Assembly: GCF_036647415.1 (NCBI RefSeq)
Contig: NZ_JAVXKG010000003.1
Location: forward strand, 62,001-126,000
Source: Empedobacter sp036647415
Lineage (GTDB): Bacteria; Bacteroidota; Bacteroidia; Flavobacteriales; Weeksellaceae
Direction of reading: 5' to 3'
Length of the DNA: 64,000 bases
Of the stretch, positions 1 through 9,510 are shown in pieces. Numbering within the stretch: the stretch's first letter is position 1; each line of letters starts with the position of its first letter. The position numbers and the translations under genes were made by a program. Below the pieces are notes generated by a model. The model was not told the DNA's origin. It worked only from the letters and a program-made list of their open reading frames with translations, and made no database searches.

Positions 1-1
1 T

Positions 2-1030
2 ATTGTTTTAAACAAAAAAATATCTTCATTACAAACTTTAACGGGCGAAAAACCAACTTTTAGCGAAGATGAAATAAATGAATTAAAATCTCAAAATTTT
101 GTTGCGAAAGTAGGAACTTTCAAAAGCAGTCAATTTCCTGTAAAATTACAAGTTGGCGGTATTGCTGGAATTAGAGGATTTTCGACAGATTTATTTTTTG
201 AATCTGTACCAGAAGATTTTATTGAAGTAGAAAAATCAGATTGGGAATGGAAAGAGGGCGAAAATTTTATTCCGATTATTATTCCGAAAAGTTATTTGAA
301 TTTGTACAATTTTGGTTTTGCAACAAGCCAAGGTTTACCGCAAGTTTCGGAAGGATTGTTTACTAAAATTCCATTTCAATTAATTATTGGGAAAGGTGAA
401 AACCAACAAATTTATCAAGCCAGAATTGTGGATTTTACAACAAAAATTAATACAATTTTAGTTCCAGAAAACTTTTTGGAATGGGCGAATGAAAAATATG
501 CAAATCAGAAAAATACAGAACCTTCGCGCATTGTAGTTGAAACGAAATCGCAAAGCGACGAAAATGCTTCAACGTATTTTGAGCAACAAAATTTTGACAT
601 CAATAAAGATGAATTAAAAAATAATGAATTGACTTATTATCTAAAATTAGCCTTTACATTGGTTCTTTTTATTGGTTTAATCATTGTTTTTGCAGCAATT
701 TGGTTGATGATTATCAATTTTCAATTAATGATTGAAAAAAATAAACACAAGACAAAAGATTTATTTTTGATAGGTTATAATATCAATCAATTGGCACGTC
801 CTTATCTTAAATTCTCGATAATTTTTATGTTGATAAGTTACATTATTTCTATTCCGTTGGTTTATTTTGTGTTGAATACGATACAAACCAAAGTCGGAAA
901 ATTTATGGCAACGGAAAAATCACATATTTGGGAAGTTGTAGGAATTGGATTAGGTATTGTTCTAATTTTATTTATCATTAATAAAATAATTTTAACTCAA
1001 TCCATCAAAAAGATTGCGCTAAAAGATTAA
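2..1030 (+). CDS. FtsX-like ABC transporter permease, C-terminal part (partial at window edge)
   Basis: The frame is open from the first bases of the window, so the start lies outside; an apparent TTG start at 296 is only an internal codon. The visible 342 codons hold a soluble, presumably periplasmic region followed by three hydrophobic segments (about 645-720, 810-870 and 930-990). Between the first two segments lies a basic loop (IEKNKHKTKDLFLIGYN). A long extracytoplasmic domain followed by three C-terminal helices with a charged cytoplasmic loop is the plan of FtsX/MacB-type permeases, which work with a separate ATPase in lipoprotein or peptide export. No partner is visible. The family call rests on topology and loop pattern, not on a diagnostic motif, so it could be another three-helix permease. 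Confidence 0.6.
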   Translation: MVLNKKISSLQTLTGEKPTFSEDEINELKSQNFVAKVGTFKSSQFPVKLQVGGIAGIRGFSTDLFFESVPEDFIEVEKSDWEWKEGENFIPIIIPKSYLNLYNFGFATSQGLPQVSEGLFTKIPFQLIIGKGENQQIYQARIVDFTTKINTILVPENFLEWANEKYANQKNTEPSRIVVETKSQSDENASTYFEQQNFDINKDELKNNELTYYLKLAFTLVLFIGLIIVFAAIWLMIINFQLMIEKNKHKTKDLFLIGYNINQLARPYLKFSIIFMLISYIISIPLVYFVLNTIQTKVGKFMATEKSHIWEVVGIGLGIVLILFIINKIILTQSIKKIALKD

Positions 1031-1038
1031 AATAAAAA

Positions 1039-1064
1039 ATGGATTCTGAAAATTCAGAATCCAT
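1039..1064. terminator. bidirectional hairpin terminator
   Basis: A perfect 12-bp stem around a 2-base loop, flanked by A and T runs, sits between the convergent permease and beta-barrel genes and can serve both. Confidence 0.85.
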
Positions 1065-1088
1065 TTTTTATGAATTACATTTCTTTAT

Positions 1089-1751
1089 TTAGAAAGAATA
1101 TCCTACTCCTAAAGAGAATGAATGATTTTTGATATCATTAGCAGCTGTAGTACCATTATCTGTATTTTCGCCTACTTTTGTTAAGCCCATGTAATATCTT
1201 GCACCAACATTAATGTTATCTGTAACATTATAGCCTAATCCGAAGTTTACACCGAAATCAAAATCTTTAACATTATCTTTGATATCTGTTTTTCCTGAAA
1301 TTGTATTTACAGTTCCGTTAGCATAAACACTTGTTTCTTGCTTATTACTTGCATATACATTGTAACCAAATTGTGGTCCAGCTTCTATATTAAAACGAGA
1401 TGCACCAGGATAATATTTGAACATAATTGGAACTTGAATATAATCTAAAGTTGTTTTATTCTTATCCTTAATTGTTGTATTTCCTACCTCGGTAACATCA
1501 TCTTTGAATTTACCTCCAATTCTTGTAAAGTTAACCTCTGGTTGCACAGCAAACTGATCTGTGATAGGAAAATGTCCATAAACACCAGCGCTAAAACCAA
1601 CTTTGTAATCGTTGTCTTTTACATCATCTCCATTGAATGATGACATGTTTACAGTTGATTTAACACCAAACTGAGATGATGTTGTTTTTTCTTGTGCACT
1701 TAAACTAACAACGCCTAACATTGCAGCGGCAATAAAAAATATTTTTTTCAT
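1089..1751 (-). CDS. PorT-like outer-membrane beta-barrel protein
   Basis: A 220-residue protein with a clear signal peptide (MKKIFFIAAAMLGVVSLSAQ), predicted to end up in the outer membrane. The mature part has alternating aromatic/polar strands and barrel landmarks shared with the two other PorT-like proteins here: FAVQPEVNF, IQVPIMFKYYP, EAGPQFGYNV, DFGVNFGLGYNV and a terminal aromatic residue (GVGYSF). This matches the Bacteroidota outer membrane beta-barrel / PorT family (OMP_b-brl_2). The specific function of such small barrels is generally unknown. It is a single-gene unit ended by the hairpin at 1039-1064. A weak promoter candidate, TACACTTG read on the minus strand at 1784-1791, lies about 30 bases upstream. 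Confidence 0.85.
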   Translation of the reverse strand: MKKIFFIAAAMLGVVSLSAQEKTTSSQFGVKSTVNMSSFNGDDVKDNDYKVGFSAGVYGHFPITDQFAVQPEVNFTRIGGKFKDDVTEVGNTTIKDKNKTTLDYIQVPIMFKYYPGASRFNIEAGPQFGYNVYASNKQETSVYANGTVNTISGKTDIKDNVKDFDFGVNFGLGYNVTDNINVGARYYMGLTKVGENTDNGTTAANDIKNHSFSLGVGYSF

Positions 1752-1911
1752 CTTGTAATAATTTTAATTTTCTAATTATGATACAAGTGTAAATCCAAGT
1801 TATATGCCAAATGATGTTAAAGAAAACCAATAAAACACTAATCTATTTATTATCAATTATATAAAACAAAAATTTTAACACTTTAAAAGAACGAACTATA
1901 TAAAATAAAAA

Positions 1912-1933
1912 AGCTACATCTTACGATGTAGCT
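1912..1933 (-). terminator. hairpin terminator
   Basis: A perfect 9-bp stem with a TTAC loop (plus-strand orientation); on the minus strand it is followed by a T run. It ends the barrel gene at 1970-2473. Confidence 0.85.
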
Positions 1934-1969
1934 CTTAATTAACACTAATTATTTTTTAAACTCTTATGA

Positions 1970-2473
1970 TTAAAATTTATACGCAAATCCTAAAGAAACT
2001 GCATCTGCATTAAAATTAGAATATTGATTATTATCTACAGAAATACCTTTATATCCTGCATATACATCAAAACTTGCTCCTGAATAACCGATTTTTGGTT
2101 GCCAAAATAATCCTCCATCTAAACCATCTTTAGTAGAAAAAGCATAACCTAAATCTGCTCCTACAAATAAGTTATTACTAAATTCATATTTAGCTGTAGC
2201 TGCTAATGGAATAAATCCGAAATCTTCTCCACCTAAATCTTTGAAATTACTATCAGCAATAAAATGATCATAACCAACTTTAGCTCCTAATTTAAAATTA
2301 TCTGCAATAGGGTGTAAATAAGCTAAATCAACTCCAACATTAAATGAAGAATAATCTGCTGCATCTCCTACCGGAATACCTACGTGAACTGTACCTTCAA
2401 CTCCTGATGTTTGAGCTGAAACTCCTACCATACCTGCTACTGCGAAAGCAGCTGTTAATAATACTTTTTTCAT
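1970..2473 (-). CDS. small outer-membrane beta-barrel protein
   Basis: I place the start at the Met at 2473, which begins a good signal peptide (MKKVLLTAAFAVAGMVGVSAQ). The longer frame from 2500 would add nine unlikely residues before it. The mature protein of about 146 residues has repeated amphipathic strands with Gly/Tyr/Phe-rich turns (VGVDLAYLHP, LGAKVGYDHF, VGADLGYAF) and ends in an aromatic residue (GFAYKF), the usual outer-membrane barrel C-terminus. It is smaller than the PorT-like barrel next door and not clearly the same family. It appears monocistronic, with terminators on both sides. Specific function unknown. Confidence 0.75.
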   Translation of the reverse strand: MKKVLLTAAFAVAGMVGVSAQTSGVEGTVHVGIPVGDAADYSSFNVGVDLAYLHPIADNFKLGAKVGYDHFIADSNFKDLGGEDFGFIPLAATAKYEFSNNLFVGADLGYAFSTKDGLDGGLFWQPKIGYSGASFDVYAGYKGISVDNNQYSNFNADAVSLGFAYKF

Positions 2474-2618
2474 TTTATAATGTTTTAAAATATTTATCAA
2501 AATTGTTAAACTTATTTGTATAATTTCAATTTATGTGCCAAAGTGTTCAATTCTTAAGCTAATCTTAAGTCTGAAATTAGTATCAAATTCGTTTTCAATA
2601 AGTTTAGTGTACAAAAAA

Positions 2619-2640
2619 AGCTCCAAAATAATTTGGAGCT
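2619..2640 (-). terminator. hairpin terminator
   Basis: A perfect 9-bp stem (AGCTCCAAA / TTTGGAGCT) with a 4-base loop and flanking A/T runs, just downstream of the DUF2723 gene. Confidence 0.85.
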
Positions 2641-2663
2641 TTTTAAATTTTATAGTTAAGAAC

Positions 2664-5600
2664 TTATTGTCCTACCATTTTATACAAAAGGTTTTGTTGT
2701 TGTTTGGCATAATTGGTATCAATTTCTGCTGCAACACCAATCATTTCGTCTAAATAATTAAATTGACTCATGATTTTAGCTTGATCATTTTCATCAACTT
2801 TTCCGTCAGCAACGACTTCATTGTATAGTTGTTGAAATTTTTTCAACATTGGATTATAACCTGTTTCAAATAACTTTATTGCTTTCTCTTTATCTCCACG
2901 TTCTCCTAATGCAGAAGCTTCGTTGTATAAAGCCATCATCAAATCATTTTTGGCACTTGCATAATCAGAACCTATAGAATAACGTTTTGCTGCTGGTAAA
3001 GATTCATAAAAATTTATTTTTTGATTGGCATGCTTTCTTACATGTGCAAACAATTTTTCCCCTTTTTTATCTTCTCCTGCTTTTACATACAAGCCTGCAA
3101 TTCTACTCACACCGTATCCAATATCATATTGCGATAATGCAGGAATCTCTTGCATTACTTTATCTAAGACTTGGATAGCTTCTTTTTTACGACCTGCAGC
3201 TAATAAATCATCTGCTAATCTTACAGCTGTATTACGATATGATGATGTATAATTACGCTCTGTTAAGCTAAAAGATGCATCAGGATTATTGTAACCCGAC
3301 CATTTGTATGAATTGAATGTTCTTAACAACATATCGTTGTCTGAAGCTCCAATAATACCTCCTTTACCAAATGGTGTATAAATTGGCACTAATTTATAAC
3401 TCAAACCAGCATTCAATAAATAATCATTCATAAAGAATGTATTTTCTGGATCAGAAACACCTCCTCCACTAAAATAAATTGGACGATCCCAATTATAATT
3501 AGCCATCATAGAAAGCATCATCAAATTATTTTTGAATAAACTAGAAGATTTGATATTGATTGTTAAGTTATCTATTATTTTATCTGCGTCTTTTGCATTT
3601 ACAATTCCGTATTTTATTGCATTTGCTTTATTAACAGGTACTGTAATTTTAGAAACAGGTAAATAATTTGCTTGTCCAATTGGATAACCAAAGTAATCTG
3701 CTAATGCTTGTTTCTCTGGCAATTTATTATCCAAAAGAAAAGCCATCGCCTCTTTAGCTGTCATACTATCTTGTGTCAAGTATTTTTCTAAAGGTTTAAT
3801 GTTTTTATAAACCGTCATTACTTGGCTAGGATCAATTTCTGGATCAGTTAAATATTGTCCAACTTCTTCTATTGGTAAATTACTTAATGTTTCTAATGTT
3901 TGATTAGAACCTGGCTTGATAAAACTATTTAATTGATCAAAAACATTTTTAAGAGAACCTCCTACCACAAAAATTTGATCATTTGTTCCTGTCTGATAAT
4001 CCTTCGGTTTTAGATTTGCAGGAATTGGAGCTGCATTGTATGTTTTTCTTAATAATTGCTCTAAATTCCATGGTGAAGCAGCTAACGTTAAGTTCGCAAT
4101 TTTTACATCATCGCGGAAATTTTCTGTTTCCTGTAATCCCCAAAGTGGATATGTATCATTGTCTCCGTACACAAATAGTATAGCGTTTTTATCAAGCGGA
4201 TACAAATAGTTATACGCCAAAGAATAAGCTACAGAACGCTCAGAACGATCATGATCATTCCAGTTTTGAGCTCCCATTAAAATTGGAATTCCTGCCAAAA
4301 TAACTGTTGTTCCTAACGCTAATGAAGGGCTTAATTCTTTTTTCTGAATTTTCTGAATCAATAGATAAATTCCTTGTACACCCAAACCTATCCAAATAGA
4401 AAATGCATAAAAAGAACTTACTAATGCATAATCTCTTTCACGAGGCTCAAAAGGTTTTACCGATGTGTAGAAAATAATACCAACGCTTGTTAAGACAAAC
4501 AATGATAATAATGACCACCAGTTTACAAAATTTCTATTAAGTTGTGTAAAGAAACCGATTAATCCTAAAATTAATGGCAACATGAAATAAACATTTGTTC
4601 CATCATTTTTATATTCATCTGGTAATTTAGATTGATCACCTAAACGCATATTGTCTATGAATGGAATTCCTGAAATCCAATTTCCTTTTGTTATTTCGAA
4701 ATTACCTTCCAAATCGTTTTGACGACCAGAAAAATTCCACATAAAATAACGAACAAACATATAGTTTATCTGATAATCAACAAAATAATTAAATTGCTCA
4801 CCAAATGTTGGAGGTTCTATTTCTAAAATTTCTCCATATTTTTTAAGATCAGCAACTTTTAATTCGCGATTTGATCTTTTCTGAACCAAATCTGCGTACA
4901 TTTTCTGTGCTTCTTCGTCACCAGCATATTTAGCATTAAGCGAAAACTTAGGAAAACCATAAACTGCTGCATAATTTTCCATTACGCCAGGATCTGGACT
5001 AAACATTTTTGGAAAGAATTTCACATATTTATCTTCGTACTTATAGTCTAAACGATCAGAAACCTTTAAGTATTTTCCTGTACGTTTATCTTTTATATAT
5101 TCTGAACTACGAACTGTGCTTTCTGGCGCTCCGTTTGCATCACGTTTCAATCCATCATTTGCAATATGAGCCGTATAAACTGGTCCATACATTACTGGCC
5201 AAGAACCGTATTGCTCGCGATTAAAATAATCTAAAACACCTAAAGCTGTATCTGGATCATTCAAATTCATATGTGGATTTGCATTCGCTCTGATAGGAAT
5301 TACCAACCAACATGAGAAACCGATCAGCATAAAAATAACACACCACGAAATTGTATTTAGTAATGCTGAACCGTATTTCTGCGTTAATTTAACAGCTAAA
5401 TAAAATATAATTGCTAAAATAATTGTAGCTATTATTGTTCCTGAGTTAAAAGGCATTCCAAGATTATTCACAACATATATCTCTGTTTTACCAAAGAATG
5501 TCATAACTAATGGAAAAATTAGTTTGAATACGAAAACCAATATAACTAATGTGATGATATTAGCAAGTATAAAACTCTTTACTGTAAACTTATATTTACG

Positions 5601-6257
5601 TGCATAATAAACAAAACAAACTGCTGGAATAGACAACATTGCCATTAAGTGAACACCAATAGAAAGTCCAATTACCAAAGAGATAATAACTAACCATTTG
5701 TTACCACGAGGCGTATCTGCAGCTTGATCCCATTTTGTAATCAACCAAAAAAGTAAAGCCGTAAACAATGATGCCATTGCATAAACTTCTCCTTCTACCG
5801 CCGAAAACCAAAATGTATCACTAAACATAAATGCTGCTGCACCAACTAATCCACTTCCAAGAGCTATTATTTTTTGTGAAGCATTCATTTCTACTGCATC
5901 AACATTGATTGGATCTTGTGTATTTGCAAACATTTTGCGTACAAAATAAGTGATTGTCCAAAACAATAACATAATTGTAACTGCACTATAAAATGCCGAA
6001 GTACTGTTAATTAAAATTGCATATTTGCTTCCGTCACCAAAAGCTAATCCAGACCAAACTGCTCCAACTATCTGAAACAATGCAGCTCCTGGCGCATGCG
6101 TAATTCCTAACTTTGCAGATGATACAATGTATTCTCCACAATCCCATAAACTTAGGTAGCGTTCCATGCTCGATAAATACAAAATAATCGAAATCAAGAA
6201 CATAGCTACACCTAAGATGTTATTCCATTTTTTGAAATTTAATTCCATCTTGTTCAA
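2664..6257 (-). CDS. DUF2723 multi-pass membrane protein (TMEM260-like glycosyltransferase family)
   Basis: A 1197-residue protein. About a dozen hydrophobic segments occupy the N-terminal half (roughly residues 15-340 and 570-680). The N-terminal segment LSLWDCGEYIVSSAKLGITH is the typical DUF2723 opening, with an acidic Asp-Glu pair in the first periplasmic loop as in GT-C glycosyltransferases. A large soluble region follows, with helical pairs at about 1030-1180 that look TPR-like. The human DUF2723 protein TMEM260 is a protein O-mannosyltransferase, so a role in O-glycosylation of exported proteins is plausible, but this is inference. Start is MNKMEL at 6257; the second Met at 6248 is equally possible. 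Monocistronic, divergent from guaB. Confidence 0.85.
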   Translation of the reverse strand: MNKMELNFKKWNNILGVAMFLISIILYLSSMERYLSLWDCGEYIVSSAKLGITHAPGAALFQIVGAVWSGLAFGDGSKYAILINSTSAFYSAVTIMLLFWTITYFVRKMFANTQDPINVDAVEMNASQKIIALGSGLVGAAAFMFSDTFWFSAVEGEVYAMASLFTALLFWLITKWDQAADTPRGNKWLVIISLVIGLSIGVHLMAMLSIPAVCFVYYARKYKFTVKSFILANIITLVILVFVFKLIFPLVMTFFGKTEIYVVNNLGMPFNSGTIIATIILAIIFYLAVKLTQKYGSALLNTISWCVIFMLIGFSCWLVIPIRANANPHMNLNDPDTALGVLDYFNREQYGSWPVMYGPVYTAHIANDGLKRDANGAPESTVRSSEYIKDKRTGKYLKVSDRLDYKYEDKYVKFFPKMFSPDPGVMENYAAVYGFPKFSLNAKYAGDEEAQKMYADLVQKRSNRELKVADLKKYGEILEIEPPTFGEQFNYFVDYQINYMFVRYFMWNFSGRQNDLEGNFEITKGNWISGIPFIDNMRLGDQSKLPDEYKNDGTNVYFMLPLILGLIGFFTQLNRNFVNWWSLLSLFVLTSVGIIFYTSVKPFEPRERDYALVSSFYAFSIWIGLGVQGIYLLIQKIQKKELSPSLALGTTVILAGIPILMGAQNWNDHDRSERSVAYSLAYNYLYPLDKNAILFVYGDNDTYPLWGLQETENFRDDVKIANLTLAASPWNLEQLLRKTYNAAPIPANLKPKDYQTGTNDQIFVVGGSLKNVFDQLNSFIKPGSNQTLETLSNLPIEEVGQYLTDPEIDPSQVMTVYKNIKPLEKYLTQDSMTAKEAMAFLLDNKLPEKQALADYFGYPIGQANYLPVSKITVPVNKANAIKYGIVNAKDADKIIDNLTINIKSSSLFKNNLMMLSMMANYNWDRPIYFSGGGVSDPENTFFMNDYLLNAGLSYKLVPIYTPFGKGGIIGASDNDMLLRTFNSYKWSGYNNPDASFSLTERNYTSSYRNTAVRLADDLLAAGRKKEAIQVLDKVMQEIPALSQYDIGYGVSRIAGLYVKAGEDKKGEKLFAHVRKHANQKINFYESLPAAKRYSIGSDYASAKNDLMMALYNEASALGERGDKEKAIKLFETGYNPMLKKFQQLYNEVVADGKVDENDQAKIMSQFNYLDEMIGVAAEIDTNYAKQQQNLLYKMVGQ

Positions 6258-6386
6258 TAAACTATCTTGCGAAAATAAGATAAATATTTGATATAGCTGA
6301 AGATTGAAAACATTAAATTATGAATCAATTTATTTTAAACAACAAGGATTTAAAAGAATATTTTGATAGAATTTCTATGTAAAATT

Positions 6387-6412
6387 ATTTTCTTACCATA
6401 TGATAAGAAAAT
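6387..6412. promoter_or_regulatory. 26-bp near-perfect palindrome upstream of guaB
   Basis: A dyad centred on CATATG, with 9-bp outer arms ATTTTCTTA / TAAGAAAAT; only one base pair breaks the symmetry. It lies 30 bp upstream of the guaB -33 box in the divergent spacer with the DUF2723 gene. It has no T run of terminator type, so an operator for a dimeric regulator is more likely. The regulator is unknown. Confidence 0.45.
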
Positions 6413-6441
6413 CAAAACGAATCATATATTTCCTTAAATAA

Positions 6442-6473
6442 TTTTGATACTACACTTTTATCATCTAATTTTG
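6442..6473 (+). promoter_or_regulatory. guaB promoter (Bacteroidota type)
   Basis: TTTTG at 6442-6446 and TAATTTTG at 6466-6473, separated by 19 bp, match the Bacteroidota -33/-7 pattern (TTG and TAnnTTTG). The -7 box ends 14 bases before the guaB ATG, giving a very short leader. Confidence 0.7.
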
Positions 6474-6487
6474 TAACGCAAAAAGCA

Positions 6488-7948
6488 ATGCCTTTAACAG
6501 ACAAAATTCTACAAACAGGCTTCACTTTTGACGATGTGTTATTAGTGCCTGCCTACTCAGAGATATTACCGAACCAAGTATCTCTACAAACAAGATTCAC
6601 AGACAACATTACCCTTAACATTCCGATTGTTTCTGCTGCAATGGATACTGTATCCGAAGCAAGATTAGCTATTGCATTGGCACGCGAAGGTGGATTATCT
6701 TTTATTCACAAAAACATGTCAATAGAAGAGCAAGCAAATGAAATTGACATGGTAAAACGTTCTGAAAATGGAATGATTTCGGATCCAATTACATTGACAC
6801 GTAAACATACTTTGAGAGATGCTGTTGCATTGATGGAGAAATATAAAATCTCTGGTTTACCTGTAATCGAAGAAGATCGTACTTTAGTCGGAATTATTAC
6901 AAATCGTGATATCCGTTATCAAGAAAACTTTGATCAATTAGTAGAAGAAGTAATGACAAAAGAAAATATCATTACGTCTGATTTGAATACAGATTTAATC
7001 AAAGCAAAAGAAATTCTTTCTCGTCATCGTATCGAAAAATTACCAATTGTTGACGAAAACAATAAATTAATCGGATTAATCACAATCAAGGATATTGACA
7101 ATTTAACAGAATTTCCTAATGCATGTAAAGATTCTAAAGGTCGTTTACGTGTTGGTGCTGGTGTTGGTGTTGGTGCAGATACTTTAGAGCGTGTACAAGC
7201 TTTGGTAAACAAAGGTGTAGACATTGTAGCTTTAGATTCTGCTCATGGACATTCTGCTGGTGTTATTAGTAAAGTTGCCGAAGTAAGAAATGCTTTTCCA
7301 CTTTTGGATATTGTTGGAGGAAATATTGTAACGGCTTCTGCTGCAAAAGCATTAATTGATGCTGGTGCAAATGCGCTAAAAGTTGGTGTTGGACCAGGGT
7401 CTATCTGTACAACTCGTGTTGTAGCTGGTGTTGGAGTACCTCAACTTTCTGCGATTTATGATGTATACGAATATGCCAAAACAAGAAATGTTTCGGTAAT
7501 TGGTGATGGTGGAATAAAATTATCAGGAGATATTGTAAAAGCTGTTGCAGCTGGTGCAAATTTAGTAATGTTAGGAAGTTTATTTGCTGGTACTGATGAA
7601 GCGCCAGGTGAAGAAATTATTTTCCAAGGGCGTAAATTTAAAGCATACCAAGGAATGGGATCTTTAGCTGCTATGAGACGTGGATCTAAAGACCGTTACT
7701 TTCAATCTGATGCAAATAAATTAGTTCCAGAAGGTATCGAAGGTCGTGTTCCTCACAAAGGTTCTATTGCTGATGTTATTTACCAATTGTGTGGTGGATT
7801 AAGAGCTGGAATGGGATATTGTGGTACTGCAACGATTAATGATCTTATTGAAAACGGAAAATTAGTTCGTATTACTGGAGCTGGACTTCAGGAATCTCAT
7901 CCACATGATGTTGTTATTACAAAAGAAGCTCCTAATTATTCAAATTAA
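6488..7948 (+). CDS. guaB: IMP dehydrogenase
   Basis: Oxidises IMP to XMP with NAD, the committed step of GMP synthesis, in the cytosol. The 486-residue length is normal. The TIM barrel starts with FTFDDVLLVPAYSEILP. Two CBS domains are inserted at about residues 95-205 (ISGLPVIEEDRTLVGIITNRD and IEKLPIVDENNKLIGLITIKD). The catalytic loop GPGSICTTR places the nucleophile at Cys307, followed by the GDGGIK and GMGSLAAM phosphate-binding loops. A well-formed promoter and a 26-bp palindrome precede it, and a strong hairpin follows at 7971. It is transcribed alone, without guaA nearby. Confidence 0.98.
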   Translation: MPLTDKILQTGFTFDDVLLVPAYSEILPNQVSLQTRFTDNITLNIPIVSAAMDTVSEARLAIALAREGGLSFIHKNMSIEEQANEIDMVKRSENGMISDPITLTRKHTLRDAVALMEKYKISGLPVIEEDRTLVGIITNRDIRYQENFDQLVEEVMTKENIITSDLNTDLIKAKEILSRHRIEKLPIVDENNKLIGLITIKDIDNLTEFPNACKDSKGRLRVGAGVGVGADTLERVQALVNKGVDIVALDSAHGHSAGVISKVAEVRNAFPLLDIVGGNIVTASAAKALIDAGANALKVGVGPGSICTTRVVAGVGVPQLSAIYDVYEYAKTRNVSVIGDGGIKLSGDIVKAVAAGANLVMLGSLFAGTDEAPGEEIIFQGRKFKAYQGMGSLAAMRRGSKDRYFQSDANKLVPEGIEGRVPHKGSIADVIYQLCGGLRAGMGYCGTATINDLIENGKLVRITGAGLQESHPHDVVITKEAPNYSN

Positions 7949-7970
7949 GAGAATCAAAAATATTTATAGT

Positions 7971-8000
7971 AAAAAAGCAAGCCAAATGGCTTGCTTTTTT
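7971..8000. terminator. bidirectional hairpin terminator
   Basis: A 14-bp self-complementary stem (core AAGCAAGCC / GGCTTGCTT) with A and T runs on either side, between the convergent guaB and T9SS protein genes. Confidence 0.9.
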
Positions 8001-8020
8001 GTTGGTTTATTTTGTAACAC

Positions 8021-9412
8021 TTATTTATTCTTTAAAACGATATATCCTGTTTTAATTGTTTTATCTCCATCAGTTATTAAATACCAATATGTATCTGAAG
8101 GAAGAGTTAAATTATTTACTTTTCCATTCCAAGGTAAAATATCTATTACTTTTCCATAAGCAAGTGATTTTCCTGATCGATTAAAAATTTGAAGCACATA
8201 ATTCTTATAAAATTCCTTCCCTCTCAAATCCCATTTATCATTTATTCCATCTCCATTAGGTGTAAAGAAATTAAAATTTGTTGCAACATCCATTGTAAAT
8301 GGTCCAAATATGCAGCCTAATTTGGTTTTGTAATAAAAAGTAAAAATTGGATCCGTTTGATTATCAAACCTATTACTTGATTGAAAGTTGACTCCATCTA
8401 ATGAATATCCTACAATACTGGCATTTGGATATGGGTGAATAACAACACTTGTAGATGTTGCCGTAATTTTTTCTATTCTATTCCATATTTTCTCAGGAAT
8501 TACATTAACCGTTACACTAGATCTACAGCCTAAATTATTCTCAAAAGAAACAATCCATTTTCCTATTTCATCAATCGTAATATTTTTATTGGTCGATTTA
8601 ACAATTCCATTATGAGTCCATTCAAAATTTGAAAGATTAGAATCATTTGGTCCCTCTACAAGGAATGGTGTTCCACAAAATTCATATTCTGTATTTTCCA
8701 TTGAAATAGAATAATCTACGAGTTTTAATGTTATTTCATAAAACCTAAAGCATGGTATTGTACCGTCTTTATACGTTACTTTTACATATAATTTATTTGA
8801 TTCGCCTTTTCTTAAAATAAAGTTACTCCATTCGGATTCTGGTATTGGACTAATATCTGTCGTTTTACGAAAAATCTCAAAATTATATGGATTTCCTAGA
8901 ATTGATCGAAATTCTTTGATTAGATAATCCTCATTCAGATTATATTTTTGATTATTTTCATCAATTTCGCAACCATCTAATGTTGTATTAAATACTGGAG
9001 GATATTTTAAATAATTTGTTACCGATTTAACAACATAATGTTTATTATCTTGTCTTGGCGGCATGGTAACCTGATTAAGTCTAAGATATATAATTAATGG
9101 GTTATTATATGGAACCAAATAACTTCTAGATTCGATATCATATATATATGGATTTGAGTCATTATTTGCATCATCAGCAGAATTATATAAAGATCCATTC
9201 AACTCCCAATCTCCTGCTACAAACTCATTATTCTGTTTAAAAAATTCTCTATGAAAATAAGATAAATTAGAACGGCCTATATACACATATTGTCCTGGAG
9301 CTTGATCTACACATTCAATTAAACTTAAATATTTAATATCATATTTATCTTGTTGTCCATAAGAAAATATGCAAAATAAAAATCCGAAAATAATAAATTT
9401 TAATAGGCTCAT
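8021..9412 (-). CDS. secreted T9SS type B sorting domain protein
   Basis: 463 residues. An N-terminal signal (MSLLKFIIFGFLFCIFSYGQ) leads to a mostly beta-rich ectodomain, including an Ig-like stretch at about 245-300 (FEWTHNGIVKS, IGKWIVSFENNLGCRSSVTV). The C-terminal 90 residues are a type B sorting module: NFFTPNGDGINDKWDLRG, then IFNRSGKSLAYG, then PSDTYWYLI, then KTGYIVLKNK. This marks export through the gliding-associated type IX secretion system, probably to the cell surface. The ectodomain function is not recognisable. It is a single-gene unit sharing a terminator with guaB. Confidence 0.88.
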   Translation of the reverse strand: MSLLKFIIFGFLFCIFSYGQQDKYDIKYLSLIECVDQAPGQYVYIGRSNLSYFHREFFKQNNEFVAGDWELNGSLYNSADDANNDSNPYIYDIESRSYLVPYNNPLIIYLRLNQVTMPPRQDNKHYVVKSVTNYLKYPPVFNTTLDGCEIDENNQKYNLNEDYLIKEFRSILGNPYNFEIFRKTTDISPIPESEWSNFILRKGESNKLYVKVTYKDGTIPCFRFYEITLKLVDYSISMENTEYEFCGTPFLVEGPNDSNLSNFEWTHNGIVKSTNKNITIDEIGKWIVSFENNLGCRSSVTVNVIPEKIWNRIEKITATSTSVVIHPYPNASIVGYSLDGVNFQSSNRFDNQTDPIFTFYYKTKLGCIFGPFTMDVATNFNFFTPNGDGINDKWDLRGKEFYKNYVLQIFNRSGKSLAYGKVIDILPWNGKVNNLTLPSDTYWYLITDGDKTIKTGYIVLKNK

Positions 9413-9461
9413 ATTGTGTTGAATAATGAGTTGAATTTACAAAATTTAGTTTAAAATAAAA

Positions 9462-9483
9462 AACCACCTCTTACGAGGTGGTT
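9462..9483 (-). terminator. hairpin terminator of the susCD-like operon
   Basis: A perfect 9-bp stem (AACCACCTC / GAGGTGGTT) with a 4-base loop, T-rich on the minus strand, just after the SusD-like gene. Confidence 0.85.
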
Positions 9484-9510
9484 TTAAAATGTTATATGAA
9501 ACTAATGATC

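Noticed and set aside
2535..2753. Plus-strand frame over the end of the DUF2723 gene
   Set aside because: It runs through a terminator and the opposite strand of a well-supported gene, and has no recognisable features; it is a shadow frame, as are the many similar frames opposite long genes.
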